This document shows positions 18,715 to 27,763 of a stretch of DNA of 64,000 nucleotides, piece by piece. This stretch comes from Rhodanobacter lindaniclasticus (lineage in GTDB: Bacteria > Pseudomonadota > Gammaproteobacteria > Xanthomonadales > Rhodanobacteraceae). The DNA lies in assembly GCF_004799035.1 (NCBI RefSeq), contig NZ_MWIO01000025.1, forward strand, positions 1 through 64,000, read 5' to 3'. Position 1 is the stretch's first letter; each line of letters starts with the position of its first letter. The notes beneath the pieces were generated by a model. That model was not told the DNA's origin, did not search any database, and saw only the letters and a list, made by a program, of their open reading frames with translations. A program made the translations under genes and the position numbers.

Positions 18715-20085
18715 ATGGCCCTGCCCGTCCCCCTGCTCGACACCCTGCGTGCGATCTTTCCCGGCGACGCGCTGGACAGCGGCGACGACGCCCTGCGCCT
18801 CGCGGCGCGCGACCACTCGCGCCACGCGCATCGGCCTGACGTCGTGGTCTATCCCGCCACGCACGCGCAGGTAGAGTCGCTGGTACGCGCCTGCCGCGAA
18901 CATCGCGTGCCGCTCACCGCGCGCGGCGGCGGCACCAGTTCCACCGGCGCCTCGGTGCCGCTGGCCGGTGGCGTAGTGGCGAATTTCCAGCGCATGGACC
19001 GCATCGTGCGCATCGCGCCGGATGATCGTCTCGCGGTGGTCGAGCCGGGCGTCACCAACGAAGCCCTGCAGCAGGCGCTGGCGCCGCACGGATTCTTCTG
19101 GGCACCCGATCCCGGCTCGGCGCCGTGGTGCACCGTGGGCGGCAACCTCGCCTGCAATGCGGGCGGGCCGCGCGCGCTGAAATATGGCGCCACCCGCGAC
19201 AACGTGCTGGGCCTGCGCGCAGTGGCCGGCACCGGCGAAGGTTTCATCGCCGGTACGCACACCACCAAGGATTCCACCGGCTACGACCTGACGCGCCTGC
19301 TCATCGGCTCGGAAGGCACGCTGGCACTCGTCACCGAGGCCACGCTTAAACTGACGCCGCGGCCCGGCGCCGTGCGCTCGCTGCGCGCCACCTATCGCGA
19401 CACGGCCAGCGCGGCGCAGGCGGTGGCGCGCATCATGGCGCAGCCGGTGACGCCCGCGGCGCTGGAGTTCATGGATGCGCTGGCGCTCAAACTCGCCCGC
19501 GATCACGCACCGGATGCCGACGTGCCCGAAGCGGGTGCGCTGCTGCTGATCGAGGTCGACGGCACGACGGAGACCGTGGGCTTTGCCCAGGACGCAGTGG
19601 CTCGTGCGGCGCGCGGCGAAGGCCTGCTCGCGCTCGACGTCGCGGCCGACGCCAGCGACAACGCCGCGCTGTGGGCCGCGCGCAAGGCGCTCTCGTTCGC
19701 CCAGCGCGCGGTGACCGAGCACAAGATCAACGAGGACGTGGTGGTGCCGGTGACCCGCCTGCCCGAACTGGTCGCCGGCGCACAGGGGCTCGCGGCAAAG
19801 CACGCGGTGCCGCTGGTGTGCTTCGGCCACGCCGGCAACGGCAACCTGCACGTGAACCTGCTGCCGCGCGACGTGGAAGAAATCGAGCGTGGCTACGCGA
19901 TGCTGCCCGAGCTGTTCGCGCTGGTGATCGCGCTGGGCGGCACGCTGTCGGGCGAACACGGCATCGGCGTGGTGAAACGCGACTACCTGCCGCTGGTGCT
20001 GGGCGAGTCGACCATCGCACTGATGCGCGCGGTCAAGGCCGCGTTCGATCCGGACGGCATCCTCAACCCCGGCAAGGTGGTTTGA
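18715..20085 (+). CDS. FAD-linked 2-hydroxyacid oxidase/dehydrogenase (GlcD / D-lactate dehydrogenase type)
   Basis: Flavoprotein oxidising a D-2-hydroxyacid such as D-lactate or glycolate. It has 456 residues. The PCMH-type FAD domain has TARGGGTSSTGASVPLAGG, PGSAPWCTVGGNLACNAGG and HTTKDSTGYDLTRLL. The C-terminal FAD-oxidase domain has CFGHAGNGNLHVNLLP and GGTLSGEHGIGVVKRDYL, with histidines typical of the catalytic site, ending DGILNPGKVV. No iron-sulfur partner is adjacent, so a GlcDEF complex is not supported; a stand-alone D-lactate or D-2-hydroxyglutarate dehydrogenase is more likely. Starts 26 bases after yraN with a weak ribosome-binding site. Confidence 0.85.
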   Translation: MALPVPLLDTLRAIFPGDALDSGDDALRLAARDHSRHAHRPDVVVYPATHAQVESLVRACREHRVPLTARGGGTSSTGASVPLAGGVVANFQRMDRIVRIAPDDRLAVVEPGVTNEALQQALAPHGFFWAPDPGSAPWCTVGGNLACNAGGPRALKYGATRDNVLGLRAVAGTGEGFIAGTHTTKDSTGYDLTRLLIGSEGTLALVTEATLKLTPRPGAVRSLRATYRDTASAAQAVARIMAQPVTPAALEFMDALALKLARDHAPDADVPEAGALLLIEVDGTTETVGFAQDAVARAARGEGLLALDVAADASDNAALWAARKALSFAQRAVTEHKINEDVVVPVTRLPELVAGAQGLAAKHAVPLVCFGHAGNGNLHVNLLPRDVEEIERGYAMLPELFALVIALGGTLSGEHGIGVVKRDYLPLVLGESTIALMRAVKAAFDPDGILNPGKVV

Positions 20086-20101
20086 GGGCGGGGAACAGGC
20101 A

Positions 20102-20731
20102 ATGGAGAAAAGAATGAAGGTGGACCCGGCGCGACAGTCACAGGCCATGGATGCCTTGCTGGCGGAGATCCGCTGCGGGCATACCTGCGCGATGCAGCAG
20201 CCGCCGGGACGACGGCCGGTGCTGCAGGCATCGACGCGCTCGCGGCTGCTGATCGTCAGCCAGGCGCCGGGGCGCAAGGTGGAGGAGAGTGGCATCCCCT
20301 TCGACGACGTCAGCGGCGAGCGCCTGCGCGACTGGCTGCGGATCGATCGCGCCACCTTCTACGACGCCGAGCGCGTGGCGATCGTGCCGATGGATTTCTG
20401 TTTCCCGGGCAAGGGCAAGAGCGGCGACCTGCCGCCGCGGCCGGCGTGTGCGGCGATCTGGCATCCACGCCTGTTCTCGCTGCTCACCGGCGTGCAACTG
20501 ACGCTGGCCATCGGGCAGTACGCGCAGGTGGGCATGCTCGGCGACGCGCGCGACGCCACGTTGACCGACACCGTGCGCAACTGGCGCACGCATCTGGCCC
20601 GCGGCGTGCTGCCGCTGCCGCACCCGAGCCCGCGCAACCGGCCATGGGTGATGCACCACCCGTGGTTCGAGGCCGAGTTGCTGCCGGTACTGCGCGAGCG
20701 CGTGGCCGCGGCGCTGGCCGACAAGGATTGA
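20102..20731 (+). CDS. Uracil-DNA glycosylase superfamily protein
   Basis: 209 residues with the uracil-DNA glycosylase-like fold: LLIVSQAPGRKVEESGIPF resembles the water-activating GQAPG-type loop, FPGKGKSGDLPPRP and LAIGQYAQ form the core, and LPLPHPSPRNRPW carries the C-terminal His-Pro-Ser motif. Substrate is unknown; it is not a classic family 1 Ung. Starts 16 bases after the oxidase stop, with GGGGA upstream; a second ATG 12 bases later is possible. The family call is good, the activity is not shown. Confidence 0.8.
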   Translation: MEKRMKVDPARQSQAMDALLAEIRCGHTCAMQQPPGRRPVLQASTRSRLLIVSQAPGRKVEESGIPFDDVSGERLRDWLRIDRATFYDAERVAIVPMDFCFPGKGKSGDLPPRPACAAIWHPRLFSLLTGVQLTLAIGQYAQVGMLGDARDATLTDTVRNWRTHLARGVLPLPHPSPRNRPWVMHHPWFEAELLPVLRERVAAALADKD

Positions 20732-20837
20732 GCTGCCGCATTGCACCTTGCCGCTTGGCGGCAGCGTCGTCTAACCTGCGCCGCTACGATAGCGTGGTCA
20801 CGGGGCCGGCCCCGGCCTTGCAGGGGAACCCTCGTCC

Positions 20838-22118
20838 ATGAGCCTCAAGCTCCGCCTCACCGTACTCAATTTTTTCCAGTACTACATCTGGGGCGCGTGG
20901 CTGCTGACCATCGGCACCTGGTGGTTCCAGACCCAGCACTGGTCGGGTACCAGCTTCGGCGCGATCTTCTCGACCATGGGCATCGCCTCGCTGTTCATGC
21001 CCTCGCTGGTCGGCATCGTGGCCGACAAGTGGATCAACGCCGAGCGCCTGTACGGCATGTTGCAGATCTGCGGCGCGGTGGTGTTGTTCTCGATCCCGCA
21101 TGTGCGGGGTCCGGAGCAGATGTTCTGGGTGATGCTGCTGAACATGTGCTTCTACATGCCGACCATCTCGCTGGCGATCACGGTGGCCTACAACGCGCTC
21201 AAGCAGGATGGCCTGGACGTGGTGAACACCTACCCGCCGATCCGGGTGTGGGGCACGATCGGTTTCATTGCCGCGACCTGGACCACCAGCCTGCTCGGTT
21301 TCAAGGCCTCGCCCGCGCAGTTCCACGTGGCCGCGGCCGCCTCGCTGCTGCTGGGCCTGTATGCGTTCACCCTGCCCAAGTGCCCGCCGCGACTGCGCGG
21401 CGCGGCAGGCCGCGGCCTCGCCGATCGGCTGGGGCTGACCTCGTTCACGCTGTTCAAGAACCGCAACATGGCGGTGTTCTTCATCTTCGCCATGCTGCTG
21501 GGCGCGGCGCTGCAGCTGACCAACGCCTATGGCGACGCCTTCCTCAGCGACTTCGTCAAGGTGCCCGCGTACGCCAACCTGCTGGCGGTGAAGTACTCGA
21601 CGATCATCATCTCGATCTCGCAGTTCTCCGAAACCGCGTTCATCCTGACCATCCCGTTCTTCCTGAAGCGCTTCGGCATCAAGGCGGTGATGACGATGAG
21701 CATGCTGGCCTGGGTGCTGCGCTTCGGCCTGTTCGCGTTCGGCGACCCGGCCGGCGGCCTGTGGATGATCGTGCTCTCGTGCATCATCTACGGCATGGCG
21801 TTCGACTTCTTCAACATCTCCGGTTCGCTGTTCGTGGAGAGCCAGGCCGACCCGAAGATCCGCGCCAGCGCGCAGGGCCTGTTCATGCTGATGACCAACG
21901 GCGTGGGCGCGGTGCTGGGCAGCCTGATCGCCGGTTTTGCCATCGACCACGTCTTCACCGATCACACCTGCAACGACGCATTGCTGATCTGCAAGGACTG
22001 GCGGGACATCTGGCTGGCCTTCGCCGGCTACTCGCTGGTGATGGCGCTGCTGTTCGTGCCGCTGTTCAAGCACCGGCACGACCGCGCCGCCGCGCAACGG
22101 GTCGTGCCCACGCACTGA
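20838..22118 (+). CDS. Nucleoside:H+ symporter (NupG/XapB family, MFS)
   Basis: Inner-membrane major-facilitator permease of 426 residues with about 12 hydrophobic segments. Features of the nucleoside:H+ symporter family: FFQYYIWGAWLLTIGTWW in helix 1, GIASLFMPSLVGIVADKW, YPPIRVWGTIGFIAATW and YGMAFDFFNISGSLFVE in the second half. It would import nucleosides such as adenosine, guanosine or xanthosine. Starts after a 106-base gap with a GGGG-type site before ATG; transcribed alone. Exact substrate unknown. Confidence 0.9.
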   Translation: MSLKLRLTVLNFFQYYIWGAWLLTIGTWWFQTQHWSGTSFGAIFSTMGIASLFMPSLVGIVADKWINAERLYGMLQICGAVVLFSIPHVRGPEQMFWVMLLNMCFYMPTISLAITVAYNALKQDGLDVVNTYPPIRVWGTIGFIAATWTTSLLGFKASPAQFHVAAAASLLLGLYAFTLPKCPPRLRGAAGRGLADRLGLTSFTLFKNRNMAVFFIFAMLLGAALQLTNAYGDAFLSDFVKVPAYANLLAVKYSTIIISISQFSETAFILTIPFFLKRFGIKAVMTMSMLAWVLRFGLFAFGDPAGGLWMIVLSCIIYGMAFDFFNISGSLFVESQADPKIRASAQGLFMLMTNGVGAVLGSLIAGFAIDHVFTDHTCNDALLICKDWRDIWLAFAGYSLVMALLFVPLFKHRHDRAAAQRVVPTH

Positions 22119-22146
22119 GTGGTCCGCGGGCGTCGGCAATTGTTAT

Positions 22147-22161
22147 TGCGAATCATTTTCA
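22147..22161 (+). promoter_or_regulatory. Fur box before the siderophore receptor
   Basis: TGCGAAT-C-ATTTTCA matches the 7-1-7 Fur consensus TGATAAT-C-ATTATCA at 11 of 14 arm positions. It lies 33 bases before the TonB receptor ATG within an AT-rich patch that stands out from the GC-rich surroundings. It indicates iron-dependent repression of the receptor and the PepSY gene behind it. Confidence 0.75.
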
Positions 22162-22193
22162 TTTAACATGCGCCTCCCTATTCCGGAGGTCCC

Positions 22194-24317
22194 ATGTCCC
22201 TTGCCGTTCGCCCACTCGTCCCGTTGCTCGCCCTTGCCCTCGCCGGTACCGCCCAGGCCGCCGACCAGATCTCGGCGGTCACGCTCGAACGCGTCGAGGT
22301 TTCCGAAAGCACGCTGCGCATGCCGCAGAGCCAGGGCGCGCTGCCGACCACCATCACGGTGATCACCGCCGAGGACCTGCGCCAGCAGCTGGCGATCAAC
22401 CCGGACCTCTCCGACGCCATCGGCGCCTTGCTGCCCTCGTTCGCGCCCTCGACACAGAAGCTCAGCTCGCGCGGGCAGACCCTGCGCGGGCGCAACCCGC
22501 TGTACATGATCGACGGCGTGCCGCAATCGAGCCCGCTGCGCAACGGCTCGCGCGATGCCTACACGATCGACCCGGCGATGATCGAGCGCATCGAGATCGT
22601 CGAGGGATCCAACGCGATGCAGGGCCTGGGCGCCGCCGGCGGCATCATCAACATCATCACCAGGCGCGCGCCGAAACGCGATGGCGTGCGCCAGGAAGTC
22701 ACCGCCAACGCCAGCGCGCCGACCCGCGGCGGCGACGGCCTGGGCTACGGCGCCTCCTACCTGCTCGCCGCGCGCAGCGGCGCGTTCGAGCTGGTCGCGG
22801 GTGCGGCATGGCGCCAGCGCGGCATGTACTCCGACGCGAAGGGGCGGCTGATCGGCGTCGACGGCACCCAGGGCGACCTGATGGATTCGACGAGCACCGA
22901 CGGCTTCCTCAAGCTCGGCTACGACTTCACCGACACGCGCCACCTGCAGCTCACCGTCAACCGCTTCGACCTCAAGGGCCACGGCGACTACACCGCCGTG
23001 CCCGGCGACATGGCCAATGACCTGCCGACCACCTCGGTACGCGGCAAGCAGCCCGGCGACGCGCCGCGCAACCGCGTGCTGACCAGCAGCCTCGACTACC
23101 GCGACACCGCGCTGGCCGGCGGCGAACTGCGCGCCCAGCTCTACCACCAGAAGAACCGCGAACTGTTCGGCGGCGGCACGTTCGGCACCTTCCAGGACCC
23201 GGACTATGGCCCGGGCCTGCTGTTCGACCAGTCACAGAATGTCTCGACCAAGGACGGCGCCCGCCTGTCGTGGGCACGGCGCGGCCTGCTCGACGACAAG
23301 CTCACCGTGCTGGCCGGCGCCGACGGCTACCGCGACACCACCTTCCAGGAACTGACCCACACCGGCCGCCACTGGGTACCCGACAGCACCTACACCGGCT
23401 GGGCGCCGTTTCTGCAGGCCGAATACTGGCCGCTGCACACGCTGTCGCTGTCCGGCGGCCTGCGCCGCGAGCACGGCACGCTCGACGTATCCACGTTCCG
23501 TACCCTGGCCGCCTACAACGGCGTCACCGTGCAGGGCGGCTCGCCCAGCTTCAGCAAGACGCTGCCGAACCTCGGCGCGGTCTGGTACCTCACCGGCCAG
23601 CTCAACCTGTTCGCCAGCTACGCCGAGGGCTACACCCTGCCCGACGTCGGCCGCGTGCTGCGCGCGATCAACCAGCCCGGCCAGAGCGTGGCCGACTTCC
23701 TCGACCTGAAACCGGTGGTCTCGGACAACCGCGAGGCAGGCGTGGAGTACCTCGGCGAACGCGCGGGCGCGCGACTGAGCTACTACGTCTCGCGCTCGCG
23801 GCTGGGCTCGGTACTGGTGTTCGATGCACCCAACCAGGTCTACAACGTGATGCGCCAGCGCGTGTCCATCAGCGGCTGGGAAGCGCGCGCGAACTGGCAG
23901 CCGCTGGACGGCACCCGGCTGGACGCCTCCTTCGCGATCAACCGCGGCCGCTCAGACCGCAACGGCGACGGCCGGATCGACTCGGACCTGGACGGCGCCA
24001 ACATCGCGCCCAACCGGCTCAACCTGTCGTGGACGCAGCGCTGGAACGACGCCTGGTCGAGCTACCTGCAACTGAGCCACCTGTACAGCCGCGACTTCAG
24101 CACGCTGGGGCAGCGCACGGCGCATTTCGACGGCTACGGCACCGCCGACGCCTACGTGAAGTGGCACACCGGCAGCGCCGGCGACTGGACGCTGGGCGTG
24201 CAGAACCTCGCCAACAAGCAGTACATCAACTATGTCTCGCAGACCGTCGGCGATGACGACTCGTACTACGCCGGCCGCGGCCGCGTGGTTTCGCTGACAT
24301 GGCAGCAGGCGTTTTGA
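22194..24317 (+). CDS. TonB-dependent siderophore receptor
   Basis: Outer-membrane beta-barrel importing a ferric siderophore with TonB energy. It has 707 residues. A Sec signal peptide ends at AQA (about residue 20), then the plug domain (TTITVITAEDLRQQL, YMIDGVPQSSPLRNGS, IERIEIVEGSNAMQGLGAAG), then a barrel ending in the outer-membrane signature RGRVVSLTWQQAF. A strong GGAGG precedes the ATG. Under a Fur box and overlapping the PepSY gene by 19 bases. The plug resembles PvdQ/FhuE/FecA-type siderophore receptors; the ligand cannot be read from sequence. Confidence 0.93.
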   Translation: MSLAVRPLVPLLALALAGTAQAADQISAVTLERVEVSESTLRMPQSQGALPTTITVITAEDLRQQLAINPDLSDAIGALLPSFAPSTQKLSSRGQTLRGRNPLYMIDGVPQSSPLRNGSRDAYTIDPAMIERIEIVEGSNAMQGLGAAGGIINIITRRAPKRDGVRQEVTANASAPTRGGDGLGYGASYLLAARSGAFELVAGAAWRQRGMYSDAKGRLIGVDGTQGDLMDSTSTDGFLKLGYDFTDTRHLQLTVNRFDLKGHGDYTAVPGDMANDLPTTSVRGKQPGDAPRNRVLTSSLDYRDTALAGGELRAQLYHQKNRELFGGGTFGTFQDPDYGPGLLFDQSQNVSTKDGARLSWARRGLLDDKLTVLAGADGYRDTTFQELTHTGRHWVPDSTYTGWAPFLQAEYWPLHTLSLSGGLRREHGTLDVSTFRTLAAYNGVTVQGGSPSFSKTLPNLGAVWYLTGQLNLFASYAEGYTLPDVGRVLRAINQPGQSVADFLDLKPVVSDNREAGVEYLGERAGARLSYYVSRSRLGSVLVFDAPNQVYNVMRQRVSISGWEARANWQPLDGTRLDASFAINRGRSDRNGDGRIDSDLDGANIAPNRLNLSWTQRWNDAWSSYLQLSHLYSRDFSTLGQRTAHFDGYGTADAYVKWHTGSAGDWTLGVQNLANKQYINYVSQTVGDDDSYYAGRGRVVSLTWQQAF

Positions 24318-25426
24318 TCCAGGCCGACGCCACGGTCACGGCCAAGCCCTGGCGCCTGCGGGGGCGGCCGCGCCAGTGGCTGCAGCGACTGCACCTGTGG
24401 CTCGGCCTCAGCGTGGGCCTGGCGTATGCGCTGATCGCGCTCAGCGGCAGCGCGCTGGCGTGGCAGAAACCGTGGCTGCGCGCCGCCTACCCGCAACTGG
24501 CCGGGCACGCGCTGCCCGATGCGGCGCAGCGCGCGGCGGTGCTGGCGCGCATCACTGAGCAATGGCCGGCGCAAGGCCTGCGTGCGGCCGACCTGCCGCT
24601 GGCCGGGCTGCCGGTCTGGCAGCTGTATTTCGCCGACGGTACCCGGCGCTATCTCGATCCGGCCAGCGGCGACCTGCTGCTGACGCGCCCGCCGGACGGT
24701 GATGTGCTGGCGTTGCTGTACGACTGGCACCTGCACCTGCTTGCCGGCGAAACCGGCGAGGAAGTGCTGGGCGTGCTGGGTTGGCTGGCGTTGTTCCTGC
24801 TGGTATCCGGGCCGCTGCTGTGGTGGCCCGGCCGCCGCAACCTCGGCGCGAGCCTGCGCCCGCATGCGCAGCCACCCACGCGGCGCTGGCTGAGCTGGCA
24901 TCGCAGCATGGGCGTGCTGACCTGGCCGTTGCTCGTGCTGGTCAGCCTCACCGGCACGCTGATGATCTACGGCACCGGCACCGGCCGATTGCTGCGCGCC
25001 GTGTTCGCCGACCCGCCGCCCCCACCGCGGCCGGCAGCCATCGCCTGGCGCAATGCGCCGATCGACTGGGCCGAGGTGCTGGATGCGGCGCAACGCGCCC
25101 TGCCCGGCGCCGCCCTGCACCGCGTGGCGCTGCCGCAGGCAGGCAACGGCCAGGTATCGATTCGCGCGCAGGCACGGGGCGAATGGCACCAGGTCGGACG
25201 CAGCACGATCTGGCTCGACCCCTGGACCGCCACCGTGCTGGGCCACTACGACGCCACTGCCGACGGCCTCGGCACGCGCATCAACCAGGCGGTCTATCCG
25301 CTGCACTCCGCCGGCGTCGGCGGCCGCGCATGGCGGATCGCGGTGACCGCGACCGGCGTGCTGCCGGCATGCTTCCTGGTGACCGGCTTCCTGTTCTGGC
25401 GCGCGCGCACGAAACGGCGCGGCTGA
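24299..25426 (+). CDS. PepSY-associated TM helix protein (PiuB-like, iron uptake)
   Basis: 375-residue inner-membrane protein with four or so hydrophobic segments (ALIALSGSALAWQK, VLGVLGWLALFLLVSGPLL, WPLLVLVSLTGTLMIYG, and a C-terminal segment) and PepSY-like periplasmic parts. Conserved histidines sit at HLWLGL and SWHRSMGV. Such proteins accompany siderophore receptors and are thought to reduce or release iron from the siderophore in the periplasm. It overlaps the receptor gene by 19 bases, so it is co-translated and shares the Fur box. Confidence 0.9.
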   Translation: MAAGVLIQADATVTAKPWRLRGRPRQWLQRLHLWLGLSVGLAYALIALSGSALAWQKPWLRAAYPQLAGHALPDAAQRAAVLARITEQWPAQGLRAADLPLAGLPVWQLYFADGTRRYLDPASGDLLLTRPPDGDVLALLYDWHLHLLAGETGEEVLGVLGWLALFLLVSGPLLWWPGRRNLGASLRPHAQPPTRRWLSWHRSMGVLTWPLLVLVSLTGTLMIYGTGTGRLLRAVFADPPPPPRPAAIAWRNAPIDWAEVLDAAQRALPGAALHRVALPQAGNGQVSIRAQARGEWHQVGRSTIWLDPWTATVLGHYDATADGLGTRINQAVYPLHSAGVGGRAWRIAVTATGVLPACFLVTGFLFWRARTKRRG

Positions 25427-25487
25427 GGCCGATACCGGTGGCGGGGCGCCCCGCGCTAGCATGCGCGCTGGACACGGGGGACACGCC

Positions 25488-26108
25488 ATGCAGGACGCCA
25501 ATCGACGACCCATCGCCGTGCGCGGCAGCGGCTGGGCGCAACGCAGCGCCGCGATGCTGGCGCGCAGCCGGCTGACGCCCAACCAGATCTCCGTGCTCAG
25601 CGTGCTGTTCGCGCTGGCCGGCGCCTGGGCGCTGCTGGCCCTGCCCGGCGCGGCCGGTGCACTGCTGTGCGCGCTGGCCATCGGCCTGCGGCTGCTGTGC
25701 AACCTGTTCGACGGCATGGTCGCCGTCGAGGGTGGCAAGGGCACGGCGACCGGCGCGCTCTACAACGAGCTGCCCGACCGGCTGACCGATTCGCTGTTCC
25801 TGGTGGCGCTGGGCTACGCGACCGCCCTGCCCTGGCTCGGCTGGCTGGCCGCCCTGCTGGCCGCGCTCACCGCCTATATTCGCGTACTGGGCGGCGCGCT
25901 GGGCCAGGCGCAGGATTTTCGCGGACCGATGGCCAAGCCGCACCGCATGTGGCTGCTCGGCGTGGCGCTGGTGCTGGCCGCGCTGCTGCCGGCGTGGCGC
26001 CAGCCGATCCTGCTCGCCACCGCGGCGCTCATCGCCGCCGGCTCGGCACTGACCTGCGTGACGCGCACCCGCGCGATCGGCGCGCGGCTGAAAGGCGCCG
26101 GCGCATGA
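25488..26108 (+). CDS. CDP-alcohol phosphatidyltransferase family protein with a divergent motif
   Basis: 206-residue polytopic membrane protein of the CDP-OH-P class, transferring a phosphatidyl group from CDP-diacylglycerol to an alcohol. The canonical motif DGxxAR-x8-G-x3-D-x3-D reads here DGMVAV-x8-GALYNELPD: Arg is Val and the third Asp is Asn, with an extra Asp four residues on (RLTD). This subgroup occurs next to PlsC and CdsA homologues, as here. The start at 25488 is preceded by GGGGG; an upstream ATG at 25461 lacks one. The stop overlaps the acyltransferase (ATGA). Confidence 0.82.
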   Translation: MQDANRRPIAVRGSGWAQRSAAMLARSRLTPNQISVLSVLFALAGAWALLALPGAAGALLCALAIGLRLLCNLFDGMVAVEGGKGTATGALYNELPDRLTDSLFLVALGYATALPWLGWLAALLAALTAYIRVLGGALGQAQDFRGPMAKPHRMWLLGVALVLAALLPAWRQPILLATAALIAAGSALTCVTRTRAIGARLKGAGA

Positions 26109-26704
26109 TCACCGCGCGCCTCCTGGTCGGCCTGGTGCGCCTGCTGGTGGGAGCGCACGGCCGCTGGCTGGGCTGCGAACCGAAGCCGGTGCAGCGCATC
26201 TACTTCGCCAACCACAGCAGCCACCTGGACACGCTGGCGCTGTGGGCCGCGTTGCCGCCGCTGCTGCGCCAGCGCACGCGCCCGGTCGCCGCGCGCGACT
26301 ACTGGGGCAAGGGCGGCCTGCGCGGCTTCATCGCCGAGCACGGTTTCCGCGCCGTCTACATCGAGCGCGACCGCGAGCGCCGCGAAGGCGACCCGCTGGA
26401 ACCGTTGTGCGCGGCGCTGGCCGCAGGCGATTCGCTGATCCTCTTCCCCGAAGGCACGCGCAGCCCCGATCCGCTGCCGCAGCCGTTCAAGGCCGGCCTC
26501 TACCACCTGGCCCGGCGCCACCCGCAGGCCGAACTGGTGGCGGTCTACCTGGACACGCTGCACCGCGCGATGCCCAAGGGCAGCCTGCTGCCGGTGCCGC
26601 TGACCTGCATGGTGCGCTTCGGCCGCGCACTGCAGCTGGCCGAGGGCGAGGACAAGGAAAGCTTCCTGCAACGCGCCCACGCGGCGGTAGTGGAACTGGC
26701 ATGA
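26105..26704 (+). CDS. PlsC-type 1-acylglycerol-3-phosphate acyltransferase
   Basis: 199-residue acyltransferase with the two family blocks: FANHSSHLDTLAL (NHxxxxD) and LFPEGTRSPDP (EGTR). It lacks the long N-terminal membrane domain of many PlsC enzymes but has a short hydrophobic start. It would acylate lysophosphatidic acid or a related lysolipid. Coupled on both sides by ATGA overlaps to the CDP-alcohol transferase and the CdsA homologue, so the three act together in a membrane-lipid pathway. Confidence 0.9.
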   Translation: MITARLLVGLVRLLVGAHGRWLGCEPKPVQRIYFANHSSHLDTLALWAALPPLLRQRTRPVAARDYWGKGGLRGFIAEHGFRAVYIERDRERREGDPLEPLCAALAAGDSLILFPEGTRSPDPLPQPFKAGLYHLARRHPQAELVAVYLDTLHRAMPKGSLLPVPLTCMVRFGRALQLAEGEDKESFLQRAHAAVVELA

Positions 26705-27642
26705 GCCTGCAACAGAAGTTCTGGACCGTGATGGGCGCCGTGCTGGCGCTGCTGCTGGTCGCCAGCCTGGTCGGCTGGGTACTGTCGCTGCGCGCGCGCA
26801 GCGACAGCTCGCGCGAGGTCATCGCCAACTTGAACGCACGCATCGGCGCCTGGTGGTGGATGGTGGCGATCCTGTGCGTGTGCTTCCTGCTCGGACGCGT
26901 CGCCACGCTGATGCTGTTCGCGCTGGCCTCGTTCTTCGCGCTGCGCGAGTTCCTCACGCTGACGCCGGCCCGCCGCGGCGACCACCTGCCGCTGGTGCTG
27001 TGCTTCTACCTCGCCATCCCGCTGCAGTACTGGCTGATCGGCATCGACTGGTACGGGCTGTTCGCGATCTGCATCCCGGTCTACGGCTTCCTGCTGCTGC
27101 CGGCGGTCACCGCGCTGGGCGGCGACACCGAATCGTTCCTGGAGCGCACCACCAAGATCCAGTGGGGCCTGATGCTCACCGTCTACTGCATCAGCTACGC
27201 GCCGGCGCTGTTGCTGCTGCACGTGCCGGGTTACGAGGGGCAGAACCTGTTGCTGCTGCTGTACCTGCTGCTGGTGGTGCAGATCAGCGACGTGCTGCAG
27301 TACGTGTTCGGCAAGCTGTTCGGGCGGCACCAGCTGGCACCGTCGGTGAGCCCGTCCAAGACGGTCGAGGGGCTGGTCGGCGGCGGGCTGTCGGCCGTGG
27401 CGGTGGGCGCGGGCCTGTGGTGGATCACGCCGTTCTCGTTGTGGGGTTCGGCCGGGATGTCGCTGCTGATCGTGGTGGCCGGCTTCCTCGGCGGGCTGGC
27501 GCTGTCGGCGGTCAAGCGCAGCCTGGGCGCCAAGGACTGGGGCCAGCTGATCGATGGCCACGGCGGCATGCTGGACCGGCTCGACTCGGTCAGCTTCGCC
27601 GCGCCGGTGTTCTTCCACGTGGTGCGTTACGCGTTGATGTGA
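26701..27642 (+). CDS. Phosphatidate cytidylyltransferase (CdsA family)
   Basis: Integral membrane enzyme making CDP-diacylglycerol from phosphatidate and CTP. It has 313 residues and about eight hydrophobic segments. The full signature is at the C-terminus: SAVKRSLGAKDWGQLIDG followed by HGGMLDRLDS. It is the last gene of the three-gene lipid operon and would feed CDP-diacylglycerol to the first. Probably a paralogue of a housekeeping CdsA located elsewhere, because that gene usually sits by uppS/dxr. Confidence 0.9.
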   Translation: MSLQQKFWTVMGAVLALLLVASLVGWVLSLRARSDSSREVIANLNARIGAWWWMVAILCVCFLLGRVATLMLFALASFFALREFLTLTPARRGDHLPLVLCFYLAIPLQYWLIGIDWYGLFAICIPVYGFLLLPAVTALGGDTESFLERTTKIQWGLMLTVYCISYAPALLLLHVPGYEGQNLLLLLYLLLVVQISDVLQYVFGKLFGRHQLAPSVSPSKTVEGLVGGGLSAVAVGAGLWWITPFSLWGSAGMSLLIVVAGFLGGLALSAVKRSLGAKDWGQLIDGHGGMLDRLDSVSFAAPVFFHVVRYALM

Positions 27643-27655
27643 CGCCTCCATTTTT

Positions 27656-27729
27656 GCAGGAGCCCACTGGTGGGTGATGCCTTTCTTCGGAACCCGGAGC
27701 AAGAGCATCGCCCACCAGTGGGCTCCTGC
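27656..27729. repeat. Inverted pair of GTAG-type REP palindromes
   Basis: A 25-base unit (27656-27680, GCAGGAGCCCACTGG then TGGGTGATGC) faces a 25-base complement (27705-27729) across a 24-base spacer, with one mismatch. It forms a long hairpin between the CdsA gene and dusB. The unit is the same family as those at 36610, 39699 and 42457, and resembles the GTAG REPs of Stenotrophomonas. No U-tract, so a protective 3' structure rather than a classic terminator. Confidence 0.85.
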
Positions 27730-27763
27730 GGGAGCCGGCCGCCCGTGACGGTACAATGCGCGG

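Noticed and set aside
22194-25426. Heme uptake system
   Set aside because: Receptor lacks the FRAP/NPNL heme motifs and no heme oxygenase or hemin ABC genes are adjacent; siderophore role is more likely.
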